Source: Hoeflea sp. 108 (GTDB lineage: Bacteria; Pseudomonadota; Alphaproteobacteria; Rhizobiales; Rhizobiaceae). From it: DNA of 64,000 bases. Numbering within the stretch: the first letter of the stretch is position 1; each line of letters starts with the position of its first letter. Under the pieces are notes generated by a model. That model saw only the letters and a program-made list of their open reading frames with translations. It searched no databases and was not told the origin of the DNA. The stretch is from contig NZ_KB890024.1 in assembly GCF_000372965.1 (NCBI RefSeq), forward strand, positions 1,242,839 through 1,306,838, in the 5' to 3' direction. Shown in pieces: positions 8,727 through 17,887 of this stretch. A program made the translations under genes and the position numbers.

Positions 8727-9491
8727 ATGGACAACTCTAGGCAAGCAATCGCCAGCCTGAGGCTCGACGAGCTGCTCGTCAGCCGCGGGCTGTTTGCCAG
8801 CCGCTCGCGCGCTCGCGATGCGGTGGCGCGCGGGGCCGTGACCGTCGATGGCCAACCGGCGAAAAAGCCGGGGCAGACCGTTTCGGCTGATGTAGAGATT
8901 GAGGTCCACGATCCCGCACAGGCCTATGTGTCGCGCGCAGCACTCAAGTTGATCGCGGGGCTCGACCGTTTTGGCTTTGATCCGACTGGTGCCCAGGCGC
9001 TCGACATTGGTGCCTCCACCGGCGGTTTCACGCAGGTGCTGCTCGAACGCGGCGCCGCTCATGTCGTGGCGATCGATGTTGGCCATGGCCAGATGGGCGC
9101 CGGTCTGAAGTCCGATCCACGCGTGACCTGCCTCGAGGGTCTCAATGCGCGCAGCCTGACATCTGATGATCTTGGCCGCCGGACGCCCGATTTCCTGGTT
9201 TCGGACGTCAGTTTCATCTCGTTGCGCCTGGCGCTGCCCAATGCGCTCGAGCTGGCTGCGCCAGGCGCAAAAGGCGTGTTCCTGGTCAAGCCGCAGTTCG
9301 AGGCTGGGCGCGAGGCGATCGGCAAGGGCGGCCTGCTCAAGAACCCGGCCGACGGACCGCGTGTCGCCGAGGAGCTTCGTGCCTGGCTCGACACCGTGCC
9401 CGGCTGGCGTGCAATCGGCATCTGCGCTTCGCCGGTCGAAGGCGGTGACGGCAATCATGAATTTCTGCTCGGTGGAGTGAAGGATCGATGA
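8727..9491 (+). CDS. tlyA: TlyA family rRNA (cytidine-2'-O)-methyltransferase / hemolysin A
   Basis: A 254-residue protein with an N-terminal S4 RNA-binding domain (LRLDELLVSRGLFASRSRARDAV, about residues 8-65) and a C-terminal FtsJ-like Rossmann methyltransferase (DIGASTGGFTQVLLERG as the SAM loop, VSDVSFISL as motif IV, KPQFEAG). In mycobacteria and relatives TlyA 2'-O-methylates 16S and 23S rRNA; the hemolysin name is historical. Its stop overlaps the next methyltransferase start by 4 nt (ATGA), so the two rRNA-modifying enzymes are translationally coupled. Confidence 0.92.
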   Translation: MDNSRQAIASLRLDELLVSRGLFASRSRARDAVARGAVTVDGQPAKKPGQTVSADVEIEVHDPAQAYVSRAALKLIAGLDRFGFDPTGAQALDIGASTGGFTQVLLERGAAHVVAIDVGHGQMGAGLKSDPRVTCLEGLNARSLTSDDLGRRTPDFLVSDVSFISLRLALPNALELAAPGAKGVFLVKPQFEAGREAIGKGGLLKNPADGPRVAEELRAWLDTVPGWRAIGICASPVEGGDGNHEFLLGGVKDR

Positions 9492-10729
9492 CGACCAGGT
9501 TCGAGATTGCGCGTCTTGGCGCGCATGGCGACGGCGTCGTCGATGCCAATGGTGGCCACATCTTCATTCCCTTCACGCTGCCCGGCGAGACGGTGACGGC
9601 CTCTCGTGACAAGGATCGCGCGCAACTGCTCGCCGTGCTCGAGGCGTCGCCGGAGCGCATCGAGCCCGCCTGCCGCCACTTCACCGAATGCGGCGGCTGC
9701 GCCATCCAGCATCTCGAAGACGGTGCCTATCGCGAATGGAAGCGCGGGCTGGTTGCCCATGCGCTGAAGGCGAGGGACATCGAGACGCCGGTTGGCGACC
9801 TTGTCGCCTGTCCGCCGCGCAGCCGCAGGCGCGCCGCGTTCACCGCCCGCAACACCGAGACCGGGATGCATCTCGGCTACAACAAGGCGTTTTCCCACAC
9901 GCTTGTCGACATCGAGGAATGTCCGGTGCTCCTGCCTGGCATCGTCGAGGCGGCCGGCACCCTTCGCCATCTCGCCGGGATCATCGCCAACACGTCGAAG
10001 CCTTTCAGATTCCTGGTCACCTCGACCGAGTCAGGCTTCGATGTTGCCGCCAGCGATTGCGGCAAGCCGACCGAGGCGATCCGCCGTGCGGCAACCGATT
10101 TCGTCATCAAGTCGAAGATTGCCAGGCTCTCCATCGACGGCGAGATCATCGTCGAGCCGGTCAAGCCGGTGCTGACATTCGGCACGGCAGTGGTGACGCC
10201 GCCAACCGGTGGTTTCGTCCAGGCCGTGGCCGATGCCGAGCAGACGATGGCTTCGCTCGTTACCGGGCATCTGCGCAAGGCCAAGAAGGTCGCCGATCTC
10301 TATTCCGGCAGCGGCACCTTTTCGCTCAGGCTTGCCGCCAATTCGGAGGTCCATGCAGTGGAGGGCGATGCGGCTTCGCTTGCGGCACTCGATCGCGGCT
10401 TCCGCTTCGCCGGCGGACTCAAGCGGGTGACCGTGGAGCGCCGCGACCTCGACCGTCGGCCGATGACCTTCAAGGAACTCAATGCCTTCGACGGTATCGC
10501 CTTCGATCCGCCGAGGGCAGGGGCGGAAGACCAGTGCAAGCAGATCGCCCGGTCCGACGTGCCTTATGTCGCGGCTGTGTCGTGCAATCCGGCGACGCTC
10601 GCGCGGGATCTCAGTATTCTGATCGACGGCGGTTACACGCTGAAGAGCGTCACGCCCATCGACCAGTTCCTCTGGTCGCATCATGTCGAAGCGGTGGCAT
10701 TGCTGGAGAAGCTGAAGCGCCGACGCTGA
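9488..10729 (+). CDS. rlmD: 23S rRNA m5U methyltransferase, RlmD/RumA type
   Basis: A 413-residue class I SAM-dependent RNA methyltransferase. An N-terminal TRAM-like beta domain (ARLGAHGDGVVDANGGHIFIP) is followed by the 4Fe-4S ligands in CRHFTECGGCAIQHL, a central domain, and a Rossmann catalytic domain with YSGSGTFSLRLA (SAM), FDPPRAGAE (motif IV), the nucleophilic Cys in VSCNPATLARDL and the general base in HHVEAVALL. These residues mark the RumA/TrmA family that forms 5-methyluridine. Which uridine is modified (U1939 or U747) cannot be decided from sequence alone. It overlaps tlyA by 4 nt. Confidence 0.88.
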   Translation: MTTRFEIARLGAHGDGVVDANGGHIFIPFTLPGETVTASRDKDRAQLLAVLEASPERIEPACRHFTECGGCAIQHLEDGAYREWKRGLVAHALKARDIETPVGDLVACPPRSRRRAAFTARNTETGMHLGYNKAFSHTLVDIEECPVLLPGIVEAAGTLRHLAGIIANTSKPFRFLVTSTESGFDVAASDCGKPTEAIRRAATDFVIKSKIARLSIDGEIIVEPVKPVLTFGTAVVTPPTGGFVQAVADAEQTMASLVTGHLRKAKKVADLYSGSGTFSLRLAANSEVHAVEGDAASLAALDRGFRFAGGLKRVTVERRDLDRRPMTFKELNAFDGIAFDPPRAGAEDQCKQIARSDVPYVAAVSCNPATLARDLSILIDGGYTLKSVTPIDQFLWSHHVEAVALLEKLKRRR

Positions 10730-10730
10730 T

Positions 10731-10747
10731 CTGAGAAAACCTCTCAG
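10731..10747. terminator. Short inverted repeat between convergent stops
   Basis: CTGAGA (10731-10736) and TCTCAG (10742-10747) flank an A-rich loop exactly between the rlmD stop (10729) and the convergent stop at 10744. The stem is short and the call is weak. Confidence 0.25.
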
Positions 10748-11757
10748 CGGACGAGATAGAGCCCGTCTTCACGGACCTCATAATGCGTCGAAAGCGCGTC
10801 GCGTCCCTCGAACGGTGTCGAAAGCAGATGGACCGGCTGCGGCCACGGAACAATGTGTCCTCGCGCGTCGAGTTCGGCTGCGCGACGCACCAGCATGTCG
10901 AGGGTCGCACGCTGGTCGTTGTCATGGCCGACGCAGGAGAGATTGAGGCGGGAAATGGGATACAACCCGACTTCGGAGCGCTCGCAGACCGTCCTGACGA
11001 TTGCCTGAACATGATGGGACCAGTCTTCGTTCTGCTCCATGGTCTCCAGTTGCTTGTAGGCATAGGCCCCGATGTGGGCAATGGTCAGCGCCGCGGTGGC
11101 GCGGTCGCAATCCGGCTGCCTGACGATCCAGTCGATGATGTCGAGCGTTGCGCCGTGGTCGAAGCTCAGTCCACCGGCAAGCAGGTGCCAGAGATCCGGG
11201 TCGCCGTTGCCCGGCAGCCATTCGCCGATCTGGTCGACCGGCTTGAACAGTTGCGCGGCGTGGCCTTCCGGGGGCTGTGCCTGCGTCGTCAACTGAGCGC
11301 TGTCCGTTAGCGGCACGACCGCATGGCTTGTCCGCGCATCCGGCTCGTCGCTTACAGGTTGATCCAGCGTGACGCTGGAATCCTCGCCGACCATCCTCCT
11401 GATATATTCGAGGATCATCCGCTCGCTCTCGGAAACGGTGCGGCAGGCTGCCCGGAACGAGCGATCGTCGAGTGTTATGGCCGCCTGGGCAAGTTCGGCA
11501 AGACGGGCCTCCTCGCGCGTCAGCCTGTCCGGCGAGAACGGCCGGTCGCCGCGCGCCTGCTGGATTGCCCAAGGAATGATCGAATTGGCCTGCCCGCCGC
11601 CGATCGAGAGTTGTGGCATGCTGATCGCGGCGCGGCGTTCGGCAAACGAACGGCGCGCCTGTTCCTTCGCCCGCCGCGAATAGATGCGATAGGCAATCAA
11701 GATGGCGGCCGCCAGGCTGGCGGCATACCATGCTCCGATCGGCACACTATCAAGCAT
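10744..11757 (-). CDS. Membrane-anchored protein of unknown function, DUF4274-like C-terminal half
   Basis: A 337-residue protein. A single N-terminal membrane segment (IGAWYAASLAAAILIAYRIY) precedes a basic stretch (SRRAKEQARRSFAERR), so the bulk is probably cytoplasmic. Residues about 50-165 look flexible and charged. The segment WHLLAGGLSFDHGATLDIIDWIVRQP, then CDRATAALTIAH, resembles the DUF4274 pattern in which an aromatic-led helix is followed by cysteine-aspartate and a TA-rich helix; this is my reading and not a search result. No catalytic motif is visible. The gene is convergent with rlmD and followed upstream by a 156-bp gap to tldD on the same strand. Confidence 0.6.
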   Translation of the reverse strand: MLDSVPIGAWYAASLAAAILIAYRIYSRRAKEQARRSFAERRAAISMPQLSIGGGQANSIIPWAIQQARGDRPFSPDRLTREEARLAELAQAAITLDDRSFRAACRTVSESERMILEYIRRMVGEDSSVTLDQPVSDEPDARTSHAVVPLTDSAQLTTQAQPPEGHAAQLFKPVDQIGEWLPGNGDPDLWHLLAGGLSFDHGATLDIIDWIVRQPDCDRATAALTIAHIGAYAYKQLETMEQNEDWSHHVQAIVRTVCERSEVGLYPISRLNLSCVGHDNDQRATLDMLVRRAAELDARGHIVPWPQPVHLLSTPFEGRDALSTHYEVREDGLYLVR

Positions 11758-11888
11758 CGCAAATGCTCCGGCGGCTGCGGCCCCAGATGTATCAGGATAT
11801 TCTTGAATACTGGTTTAGAGATTCGGTCCAGAGGGCTTGGGGCGCCGCGCGTGCGAACCGACGCTCCAAGTGCTTGAATCTGCGCCGT

Positions 11889-11903
11889 GGCGGACGATCC
11901 GCC
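11889..11903 (-). terminator. Hairpin downstream of tldD
   Basis: GGCGGA (11889-11894) and TCCGCC (11898-11903) form a short stem 10 bp past the tldD stop at 11914. There is no T-tract, so it may not terminate alone. The rest of the 11758-11913 gap shows nothing else I can name. Confidence 0.3.
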
Positions 11904-11913
11904 GCCGAAACGA

Positions 11914-13326
11914 TCAGACCCGCGTGCCGCCGACGGTCATCTGGTTCATCCGCAGGTGTGGCTGGCCGACGCCGACCGGCACGCCCTGTCCGGCCTTGCC
12001 GCACATGCCGATGCCGGTATCGAGCTTCATGTCGTTACCGACCATGGTGACCCGATGCATGGCGTCGGGACCGTTGCCAATCAGCATCGCGCCCTTGATC
12101 GGCTGGGTCACCTTGCCGTCCTCGATCATGTAGGCCTCGGTGCAACCGAACACGAACTTGCCCGAGGTGATGTCGACCTGGCCGCCGCCGAAGGACACGG
12201 CATAGATGCCGTTCTTGACCGAAGCGATGATCTCTTCCGGCGTCATGTCGCCCGAGGTCATGTAGGTGTTGGTCATGCGCGGCATCGGCTGGTGCGCGTA
12301 GGATTCGCGGCGGCCGTTGCCGGTGGCGTTCATGCCCATCAGGCGGGCATTCTGCCGGTCCTGCATGTAGCCGACCAGCTTGCCGTCCTCGATCAGCACG
12401 TTGCGGGCGCTGGGCGTGCCCTCGTCGTCGACCGTCAACGAGCCGCGGCGCTCGGCGATCGTGCCGTCATCAACGACGGTGACGCCCTTGGCTGCGACCT
12501 GCTGGCCCAGAAGTCCGGCGAAGGCGGAGGTCTTCTTGCGGTTGAAGTCGCCTTCGAGGCCGTGACCGACGGCCTCATGCAGCATGACGCCCGGCCAGCC
12601 GGAGGACAGAACGATATCGAAGGTACCGGCCGGCGCAGGGATGGCTTCGAGATTGACCAGTGCTTGGCGCAGCGCTTCGCTGGCGGCCGTCTGCCAGCTG
12701 TCTTCGGTCAGGAACTCGTCGAAATTCTTGCGTCCGCCCGCACCATAGGAGCCGCTCTCCTGGCGGTCGCCGTCGCCGACGATCACCGACACGTTCATGC
12801 GAACCAGCGGGCGAATGTCGCGCACCACCTGGCCGTCGCCCCGCAGGATCTCGACATGCTGCCAGGACGAGGCGAGCGAGGCGGTGACCTGCCGGACGCG
12901 TGGATCCTTTTCGCGCAGCCAGGCGTCGATCTCCTGCAACAGCTTGGCCTTGGCCTCGAAGCCGGGCGAGTTGATGGGGTTCTCTTCGCCGTAGAGATGA
13001 CGGTTGGTGCGGGCCGGAGCAGCGGCGAGCGTGCCGCTATAGCCGCCCTTGACGGCCGAGACCGCATCCGAAGCGCGCAGCAGTGCCGCTTCCGACAGGT
13101 CGCTCGAATGGGCGTAGCCGGTGGCCTCGCCGGCAACCGCGCGCAAACCAAAACCCTGGTCGGTGTTGAAGTTGGCGGTCTTCAGACGTCCGTTGTCGAA
13201 CATCAGCGCCTCGCCCTCGCGATATTCGACGAAGAGTTCGCCGTCATCGGCGCCCTCGATCGTCTCGGCGACGATCTTGCGCACGCGGTCTTCTGAAATG
13301 TCGAACTGGCTGAGCAGGGTGGTCAT
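11914..13326 (-). CDS. tldD: Metalloprotease TldD
   Basis: A 470-residue TldD, partner of TldE/PmbA in a zinc metalloprotease that degrades unfolded and small natural peptides such as microcins and CcdA. The zinc motif HExxxH appears as LHEAVGHGLEGDF, about two-thirds along. The conserved glycine-rich end (GMCGKAGQGVPVGVGQPHLRMNQMTVGG) is intact. ATG 13326 has GGAGG about 9 nt upstream and is preferred to a 22-codon longer frame. TldE is not in the window. An IalB-like secreted protein lies directly upstream on the same strand, 85 bp away. Confidence 0.95.
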   Translation of the reverse strand: MTTLLSQFDISEDRVRKIVAETIEGADDGELFVEYREGEALMFDNGRLKTANFNTDQGFGLRAVAGEATGYAHSSDLSEAALLRASDAVSAVKGGYSGTLAAAPARTNRHLYGEENPINSPGFEAKAKLLQEIDAWLREKDPRVRQVTASLASSWQHVEILRGDGQVVRDIRPLVRMNVSVIVGDGDRQESGSYGAGGRKNFDEFLTEDSWQTAASEALRQALVNLEAIPAPAGTFDIVLSSGWPGVMLHEAVGHGLEGDFNRKKTSAFAGLLGQQVAAKGVTVVDDGTIAERRGSLTVDDEGTPSARNVLIEDGKLVGYMQDRQNARLMGMNATGNGRRESYAHQPMPRMTNTYMTSGDMTPEEIIASVKNGIYAVSFGGGQVDITSGKFVFGCTEAYMIEDGKVTQPIKGAMLIGNGPDAMHRVTMVGNDMKLDTGIGMCGKAGQGVPVGVGQPHLRMNQMTVGGTRV

Positions 13327-13411
13327 GGCGCGTCGCCTCCGAAACGGGGAACTGATTAGTCCCGATGTAGGCGACGCGGAGGCTCCGGACAATGTCTCCG
13401 GCGCCAGGTGT

Positions 13412-13930
13412 TTACGGCAGTGCCGCGAAACCTTCGGCGAAGCCGGTCAGGTCGACGGGGATGCCGATGCCTTCCTCGGGGGTCTGGAAGACGATGAAGG
13501 TGGCGGACTTGCCGGTCTTCAGCGTGTCGAGCAGCTGCTTTTCGAGGATCACCTCGGCATAGCAGCCGTCCTGGAAGCAGCGGACGAAATAGGCGCGGCC
13601 GATATCTTTCTGGTCGACATTGAGGCCCAGGCCGTTGGGAAGCAGCACGCCGAGCGGCGCGAGCACGCGCAGGATTTCGGCCTTGTTGTCGGCGGTGCGC
13701 AGCACGACCACCGAAAGGCCCATTTCCGGGCGGTCTTCGGCGATGACGTTCTGCATCATCACGCATTGTTCGTTGGTGGCGCCCGCCGGCCTGTCGCAGA
13801 TGATCGACCATGCGCCATGGGTGGACTTGACCGTGCCGCTCTGCTGCTGCTGGGCGCCGGCGCTGACAGGTGCCAGGAAGGCGACAGCGACCAACACCTT
13901 CGCCAAGGTTCCAAACAGCCCAGACTTCAT
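13412..13930 (-). CDS. Invasion-associated locus B (IalB) family periplasmic protein
   Basis: A 172-residue secreted protein. The N-terminus is a clean signal peptide (MKSGLFGTLAKVLVAVAFLAPVSAGA, likely cleaved before QQQQ). The mature part carries the IalB pattern: STHGAWSIICD, a Cys-Val-Met segment, and a Cys-x4-Cys pair in VRCFQDGCYAEV that probably forms a disulfide. The family name comes from Bartonella; most alphaproteobacteria carry several copies with no known link to invasion. ATG 13930 has GGAG upstream. It is divergent from the cox cluster. Confidence 0.8.
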   Translation of the reverse strand: MKSGLFGTLAKVLVAVAFLAPVSAGAQQQQSGTVKSTHGAWSIICDRPAGATNEQCVMMQNVIAEDRPEMGLSVVVLRTADNKAEILRVLAPLGVLLPNGLGLNVDQKDIGRAYFVRCFQDGCYAEVILEKQLLDTLKTGKSATFIVFQTPEEGIGIPVDLTGFAEGFAALP

Positions 13931-14317
13931 GACGGCTCCATTGCGAATCACGACAATTCAGGTCGTGCGGTCTGCAAGTAAATAACAAGACGGCCGCTTC
14001 GCCATCCTGCTAACTCGGTTTTTCCATTCATTCGGGGTCAATTTGGCCCGAATTGCGACGCCTTTTTTGGGCATAGCTTAAAACATGCGGGCAAATTGCC
14101 TCGTCCGCACGCGCGTGACAACCAACTAGCGCCAAACGGGTCGCGGCGCCAGCCCGCGAGCTTGCGCGCAAAAATGCCGCATGAGTTACGCCTCTGCTTC
14201 CTTGCGGTTATAAAGAGAGTATGGTTTGAACCACCGAACGTCTCCGGGATTCCCATTCCGGAGCGGCACGATGTCCTTGCGGCTACGCCCGCACGGAAAT
14301 GGGAGATACTGAGGGCG
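13931..14317. promoter_or_regulatory. 387-bp divergent intergenic region (ialB-like / coxB)
   Basis: This gap must hold the promoters of the IalB-like gene (leftward) and the cox operon (rightward). A possible cox promoter is TTACGC (14186-14191) and TTATAA (14208-14213) with a 16-bp spacer, a moderate match only. A perfect hairpin CTCCGG/CCGGAG (14242-14263) would lie in the leader of the cox transcript. I see no convincing gene; the small open frame at 14038-14256 on the minus strand is not protein-like. Confidence 0.4.
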
Positions 14318-15184
14318 ATGAGAAAGATCTTTGCTAGCGCCGTCGCGGCGACTGCTTCCCTTGCCAGCGTCGCGGCCTATGCGGCTCAGCCGACGCCTTG
14401 GCAAACCACTTTCCAGCCGGCCGCGACCGGCATCATGGAACAGATCACCTGGTTCGAGCACTACACTTTGTGGTTCATCGTTCCGATCACGCTGTTCGTT
14501 CTGTTCCTGCTGGCCTATTGCATCTTCAGGTTCCGGGCGAGCGCCAATCCGACGCCGTCGCGCACCAGCCACAACACGCTGATCGAGGTCGTCTGGACCG
14601 TCGGTCCGGTTGTGATTCTGCTGTTCCTGGCCATTCCGTCCTTCCAGCTTCTGACGGCGCAGTATTCGCCCGTCGAGGAGCCGAAGCTGACGATCAAGGC
14701 TACGGCCAACCAGTGGAACTGGGACTACGAATACCAGGTCGAGCAGCCGCTTTCGTTCAACGCGGCCATGCTGACCGACGCCGATCGCGCCGCTGCCGGC
14801 AAGGAAGACAAGGCTGTCTATCCGCGTCTTCTCGCCGTCGACAACGAAGTGGTCGTTCCGATTGGTCAGGTCGTTCGCGTTCTGGTCACAGCTTCGGACG
14901 TGATCCACGCTTTCGCCATGCCGGCCTTCGGCATCAAGGTCGACGCTGTTCCGGGTCGCATCAACGAGACCTGGTTCAAGGCTGACAAGGAAGGCCTCTA
15001 TTACGGCCAGTGCTCCGAGCTTTGCGGCAAGGATCACGCCTACATGCCGATCGCAATCCGCGTCGTCAGCGACGCTCAGTACAATACGTGGCTGGCCGCC
15101 GCGAAGTCCGACCTGCCGGGCGCCAACAAGGCGCTGATGGCCGAGACGGACGGCGTGGCCAAGGTCGCGGCCGCCGGCAACTAA
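14318..15184 (+). CDS. coxB: Cytochrome c oxidase subunit II (aa3 type)
   Basis: A 288-residue subunit II with an N-terminal signal peptide (ending AAYA), two transmembrane helices (IVPITLFVLFLLAYCIF and TVGPVVILLFLAIPSF) and a periplasmic cupredoxin domain. The CuA site is intact: His in SDVIHAFAMP and the C-x3-C-x3-H-x2-M series in YGQCSELCGKDHAYMP. It receives electrons from cytochrome c and passes them to heme a. The aromatic run NQWNWDYEY near the CuA site is the usual electron-entry patch. ATG 14318 is chosen because it directly opens the signal peptide. First gene of the oxidase cluster. Confidence 0.95.
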   Translation: MRKIFASAVAATASLASVAAYAAQPTPWQTTFQPAATGIMEQITWFEHYTLWFIVPITLFVLFLLAYCIFRFRASANPTPSRTSHNTLIEVVWTVGPVVILLFLAIPSFQLLTAQYSPVEEPKLTIKATANQWNWDYEYQVEQPLSFNAAMLTDADRAAAGKEDKAVYPRLLAVDNEVVVPIGQVVRVLVTASDVIHAFAMPAFGIKVDAVPGRINETWFKADKEGLYYGQCSELCGKDHAYMPIAIRVVSDAQYNTWLAAAKSDLPGANKALMAETDGVAKVAAAGN

Positions 15185-15220
15185 GCCGCGGCGGAATAAG
15201 ATCAGGGAACGGAGCGGAAT

Positions 15221-16870
15221 ATGGCAGGCGCTGCAGCTCACGACCACCACGACCACAGGCCGACTGGCTGGGTCCGGTGGGTGTACTCCACCAACCACAA
15301 AGATATCGGAACGCTCTATCTGATCTTCGCGATCATGGCGGGCTGCGTCGGCGGATTCCTGTCCGTCATGATGCGCTGGGAGCTCGCTGAGCCGGGCATC
15401 CAGATTTTCCACGGGCTGGCCTCGATGGTCTACGGCGTAGAAGGCGATGCGGCCATCGACGCCGGCAAGAGCATGTTCAATGCCTTCACCACGGCCCACG
15501 GCCTGGTCATGATCTTCTTCATGGTCATGCCTGCGCTGATCGGTGGTTTCGCCAACTGGATGGTTCCGATCATGATCGGCGCGCCTGACATGGCGTTCCC
15601 GCGCATGAACAACATCTCCTTCTGGCTGCTTCCGCCGGCTTTCATCCTGCTGATCCTCTCGGCGTTCATGCCGAGCGCTCCGGGCGCCCACGGCGTCGGC
15701 GGTGGCTGGACGATCTATCCGCCGCTCTCGACCTCGGGGCAGCCTGGTCCGGCCATGGATCTGGCGATCCTGTCGCTGCACATCGCCGGCGCGTCGTCGA
15801 TCCTCGGTGCGATCAACTTCATCACCACGATCTTCAACATGCGCGCTCCGGGCATGACGCTGCACAAGATGCCGCTGTTTGCCTGGTCGGTGCTGATCAC
15901 CGCCTTCCTGCTGCTGCTGTCGCTGCCGGTTCTGGCCGGCGGCATCACGATGCTGCTCACCGACCGTAACTTCGGCACGGCGTTCTTCGCACCGGAAGGC
16001 GGCGGTGATCCGATCCTGTTCCAGCACCTGTTCTGGTTCTTCGGTCACCCTGAAGTGTACATCCTGATCCTGCCGGGCTTCGGCATCGTCAGCCACATCG
16101 TGTCGACCTTCTCGCGCAAGCCGATCTTCGGTTATCTCGGCATGGCCTACGCCATGGTCGCCATCGGTGCAGTCGGCTTCGTCGTGTGGGCCCACCACAT
16201 GTACACCACCGGCATTTCGCTCGACACGCAGCGCTACTTCGTCTTCGCCACGATGGTCATCGCGGTGCCGACGGGCGTGAAGATCTTCTCGTGGATCGCC
16301 ACCATGTGGGGCGGCTCCATCTCGATGAAGACGCCGATGCTGTGGGCGATCGGCTTCATCTTCCTGTTCACGGTTGGTGGCGTCACCGGCGTGCAGCTGG
16401 CCAATGCCGGCCTCGACCGCTCGCTGCATGACACCTACTACGTGGTTGCGCACTTCCACTACGTGCTGTCGCTGGGTGCCGTGTTCGCGATCTTCGCGGC
16501 CTGGTACTACTGGTTTCCGAAGATGACCGGCTATATGTACTCGTCGGTTATCGCCAACACGCACTTCTGGGTGACGTTCGTCGGCGTGAACCTGATTTTC
16601 TTCCCGCAGCACTTCCTTGGCCTCGCCGGCATGCCGCGCCGCTACATCGACTATCCGGATGCGTATGCAGGCTGGAACATGGTGTCGTCCTACGGCTCCT
16701 ACATCTCGGCCGTCGGCGTGCTGATCTTCCTGTTCGGCGTCTTCGAAGCCTTCTCCAAGAAGCGCGTCGCTGGTGCCAACCCCTGGGGCGAGGGTGCGAC
16801 CACTCTCGAATGGCAGCTGCCTTCGCCGCCGCCTTTCCACCAGTGGGAACAGCTGCCGAAGATCAAGTAA
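15221..16870 (+). CDS. coxA: Cytochrome c oxidase subunit I
   Basis: A 549-residue, 12-helix heme-copper oxidase catalytic subunit that reduces oxygen to water and pumps protons. Visible ligands include HGLVMIFFMVMPALIGG (low-spin heme His), FGHPEVYILILPGFG (CuB His and cross-linked Tyr), VWAHHMYT (CuB His pair) and VAHFHYVLS (both heme His). The Glu of GHPEVY belongs to the D-channel A1 type. The length and sequence are full for an aa3 enzyme. It lies 36 bp after coxB and is separated from ctaB by a GC-rich hairpin. Confidence 0.97.
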   Translation: MAGAAAHDHHDHRPTGWVRWVYSTNHKDIGTLYLIFAIMAGCVGGFLSVMMRWELAEPGIQIFHGLASMVYGVEGDAAIDAGKSMFNAFTTAHGLVMIFFMVMPALIGGFANWMVPIMIGAPDMAFPRMNNISFWLLPPAFILLILSAFMPSAPGAHGVGGGWTIYPPLSTSGQPGPAMDLAILSLHIAGASSILGAINFITTIFNMRAPGMTLHKMPLFAWSVLITAFLLLLSLPVLAGGITMLLTDRNFGTAFFAPEGGGDPILFQHLFWFFGHPEVYILILPGFGIVSHIVSTFSRKPIFGYLGMAYAMVAIGAVGFVVWAHHMYTTGISLDTQRYFVFATMVIAVPTGVKIFSWIATMWGGSISMKTPMLWAIGFIFLFTVGGVTGVQLANAGLDRSLHDTYYVVAHFHYVLSLGAVFAIFAAWYYWFPKMTGYMYSSVIANTHFWVTFVGVNLIFFPQHFLGLAGMPRRYIDYPDAYAGWNMVSSYGSYISAVGVLIFLFGVFEAFSKKRVAGANPWGEGATTLEWQLPSPPPFHQWEQLPKIK

Positions 16871-16891
16871 GGCACTGACTGAAAAACGAAG

Positions 16892-16913
16892 CCGCCGGTC
16901 AATCCGGCGGTTT
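16892..16913 (+). terminator. Hairpin between coxA and ctaB (attenuator or processing site)
   Basis: CCGCCGG (16892-16898), a 5-nt loop, and CCGGCGG (16904-16910) are followed by TTT and C. The 7-bp GC stem with a very short T-tail suggests partial termination or 3'-end stabilisation. It would set abundant coxBA message apart from the assembly genes downstream. Confidence 0.5.
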
Positions 16914-16945
16914 CTGCCAAACGGAACGACTGGACGTAAGTACGC

Positions 16946-17887
16946 ATGGCCCTTGTCCGAAACAGCTTTGAAGACCAGACCTTCCGCATGTCGGAAGCGA
17001 CGGCAGGCGATTTCTTCGCCCTGCTGAAGCCGCGAGTCATGTCGCTGGTCGTCTTCACCGCGTTCGTCGGCATGGTGGCGGCGCCCAACACGATCAACCC
17101 GTTCCTCGCGGTGGTGGCGATCCTGGCGATCGCCATCGGCGCCGGCGCCTCGGGCGCGCTCAACATGTGGTATGACGCCGACATCGACAAGATCATGACC
17201 CGCACGGCCACCCGTCCGGTGCCGGCGGGCAGGGTCAAGCCGGGCGAAGCGCTGACCTTCGGTCTGGTCCTGTCGGTGCTTTCGGTGATGACGCTTGGCG
17301 TCCTCATCAACTGGCTGTCGGCCGCACTGCTTGCCTTCACCATCTTCTTCTACGCCGTCATCTACACGATGTGGCTGAAGCGCTGGACCCCGCAGAACAT
17401 CGTCATCGGCGGCGCGGCGGGCGCGCTGCCGCCGATGATCGGCTGGGCTGCCGTCACCGGTTCGGTCAGCCTGGAGAGCTTCGTGCTCTTCCTCATCACT
17501 TTCCTCTGGACGCCGCCGCATTTCTGGGCGCTCGCTTTGTTCAAGTCGCAGGATTATGAACGCGCCGGCATCCCGATGATGCCGAACGTCGCGGGCGAGG
17601 CCTCGACGCGTCGTCAGATCTTCGCCTATTCGCTGCTGCTCGCCCCTGTTGGCGTGCTGCCCTGGATGCTCGGCTACACCACCATCGGCTACGGTATCGT
17701 TTCGCTCACCCTCGGCATCGGCTTCGTCTGGTATGCCTGGAAGGTGCTGCGCATGCCCGACAGTGATCGCGTGATGAAGCCGGCCAAGGCCCTGTTCGCC
17801 TATTCGCTGCTTTATCTGTTCGTGATCTTTGCAGCCTACCTGGCCGACAGTGTCATCGAGCGCGTCTTTGCGCTTGGAGGTGCATGA
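16946..17887 (+). CDS. ctaB: Protoheme IX farnesyltransferase (heme o synthase)
   Basis: A 313-residue UbiA-family prenyltransferase that adds a farnesyl group to heme b, making heme o as the precursor of heme a. The first Asp-rich motif is NMWYDADIDKIMTRT, followed by RPVPAGRV; the second loop carries FLWTPPHFWALALF and YERAGIPMMPNV. About nine membrane helices. Its last codons overlap the start of a 54-residue gene (ATG within GCATGA). Confidence 0.95.
   Translation: MALVRNSFEDQTFRMSEATAGDFFALLKPRVMSLVVFTAFVGMVAAPNTINPFLAVVAILAIAIGAGASGALNMWYDADIDKIMTRTATRPVPAGRVKPGEALTFGLVLSVLSVMTLGVLINWLSAALLAFTIFFYAVIYTMWLKRWTPQNIVIGGAAGALPPMIGWAAVTGSVSLESFVLFLITFLWTPPHFWALALFKSQDYERAGIPMMPNVAGEASTRRQIFAYSLLLAPVGVLPWMLGYTTIGYGIVSLTLGIGFVWYAWKVLRMPDSDRVMKPAKALFAYSLLYLFVIFAAYLADSVIERVFALGGA

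Noticed and set aside
11887..13296. A 469-codon open frame on the plus strand opposite tldD
   Set aside because: TldD is complete on the other strand with its zinc motif; the antisense product has no family features.
14038..14256. A 72-codon minus-strand frame in the ialB/coxB gap
   Set aside because: No ribosome site and no protein-like composition; it lies over the probable cox promoter and leader.
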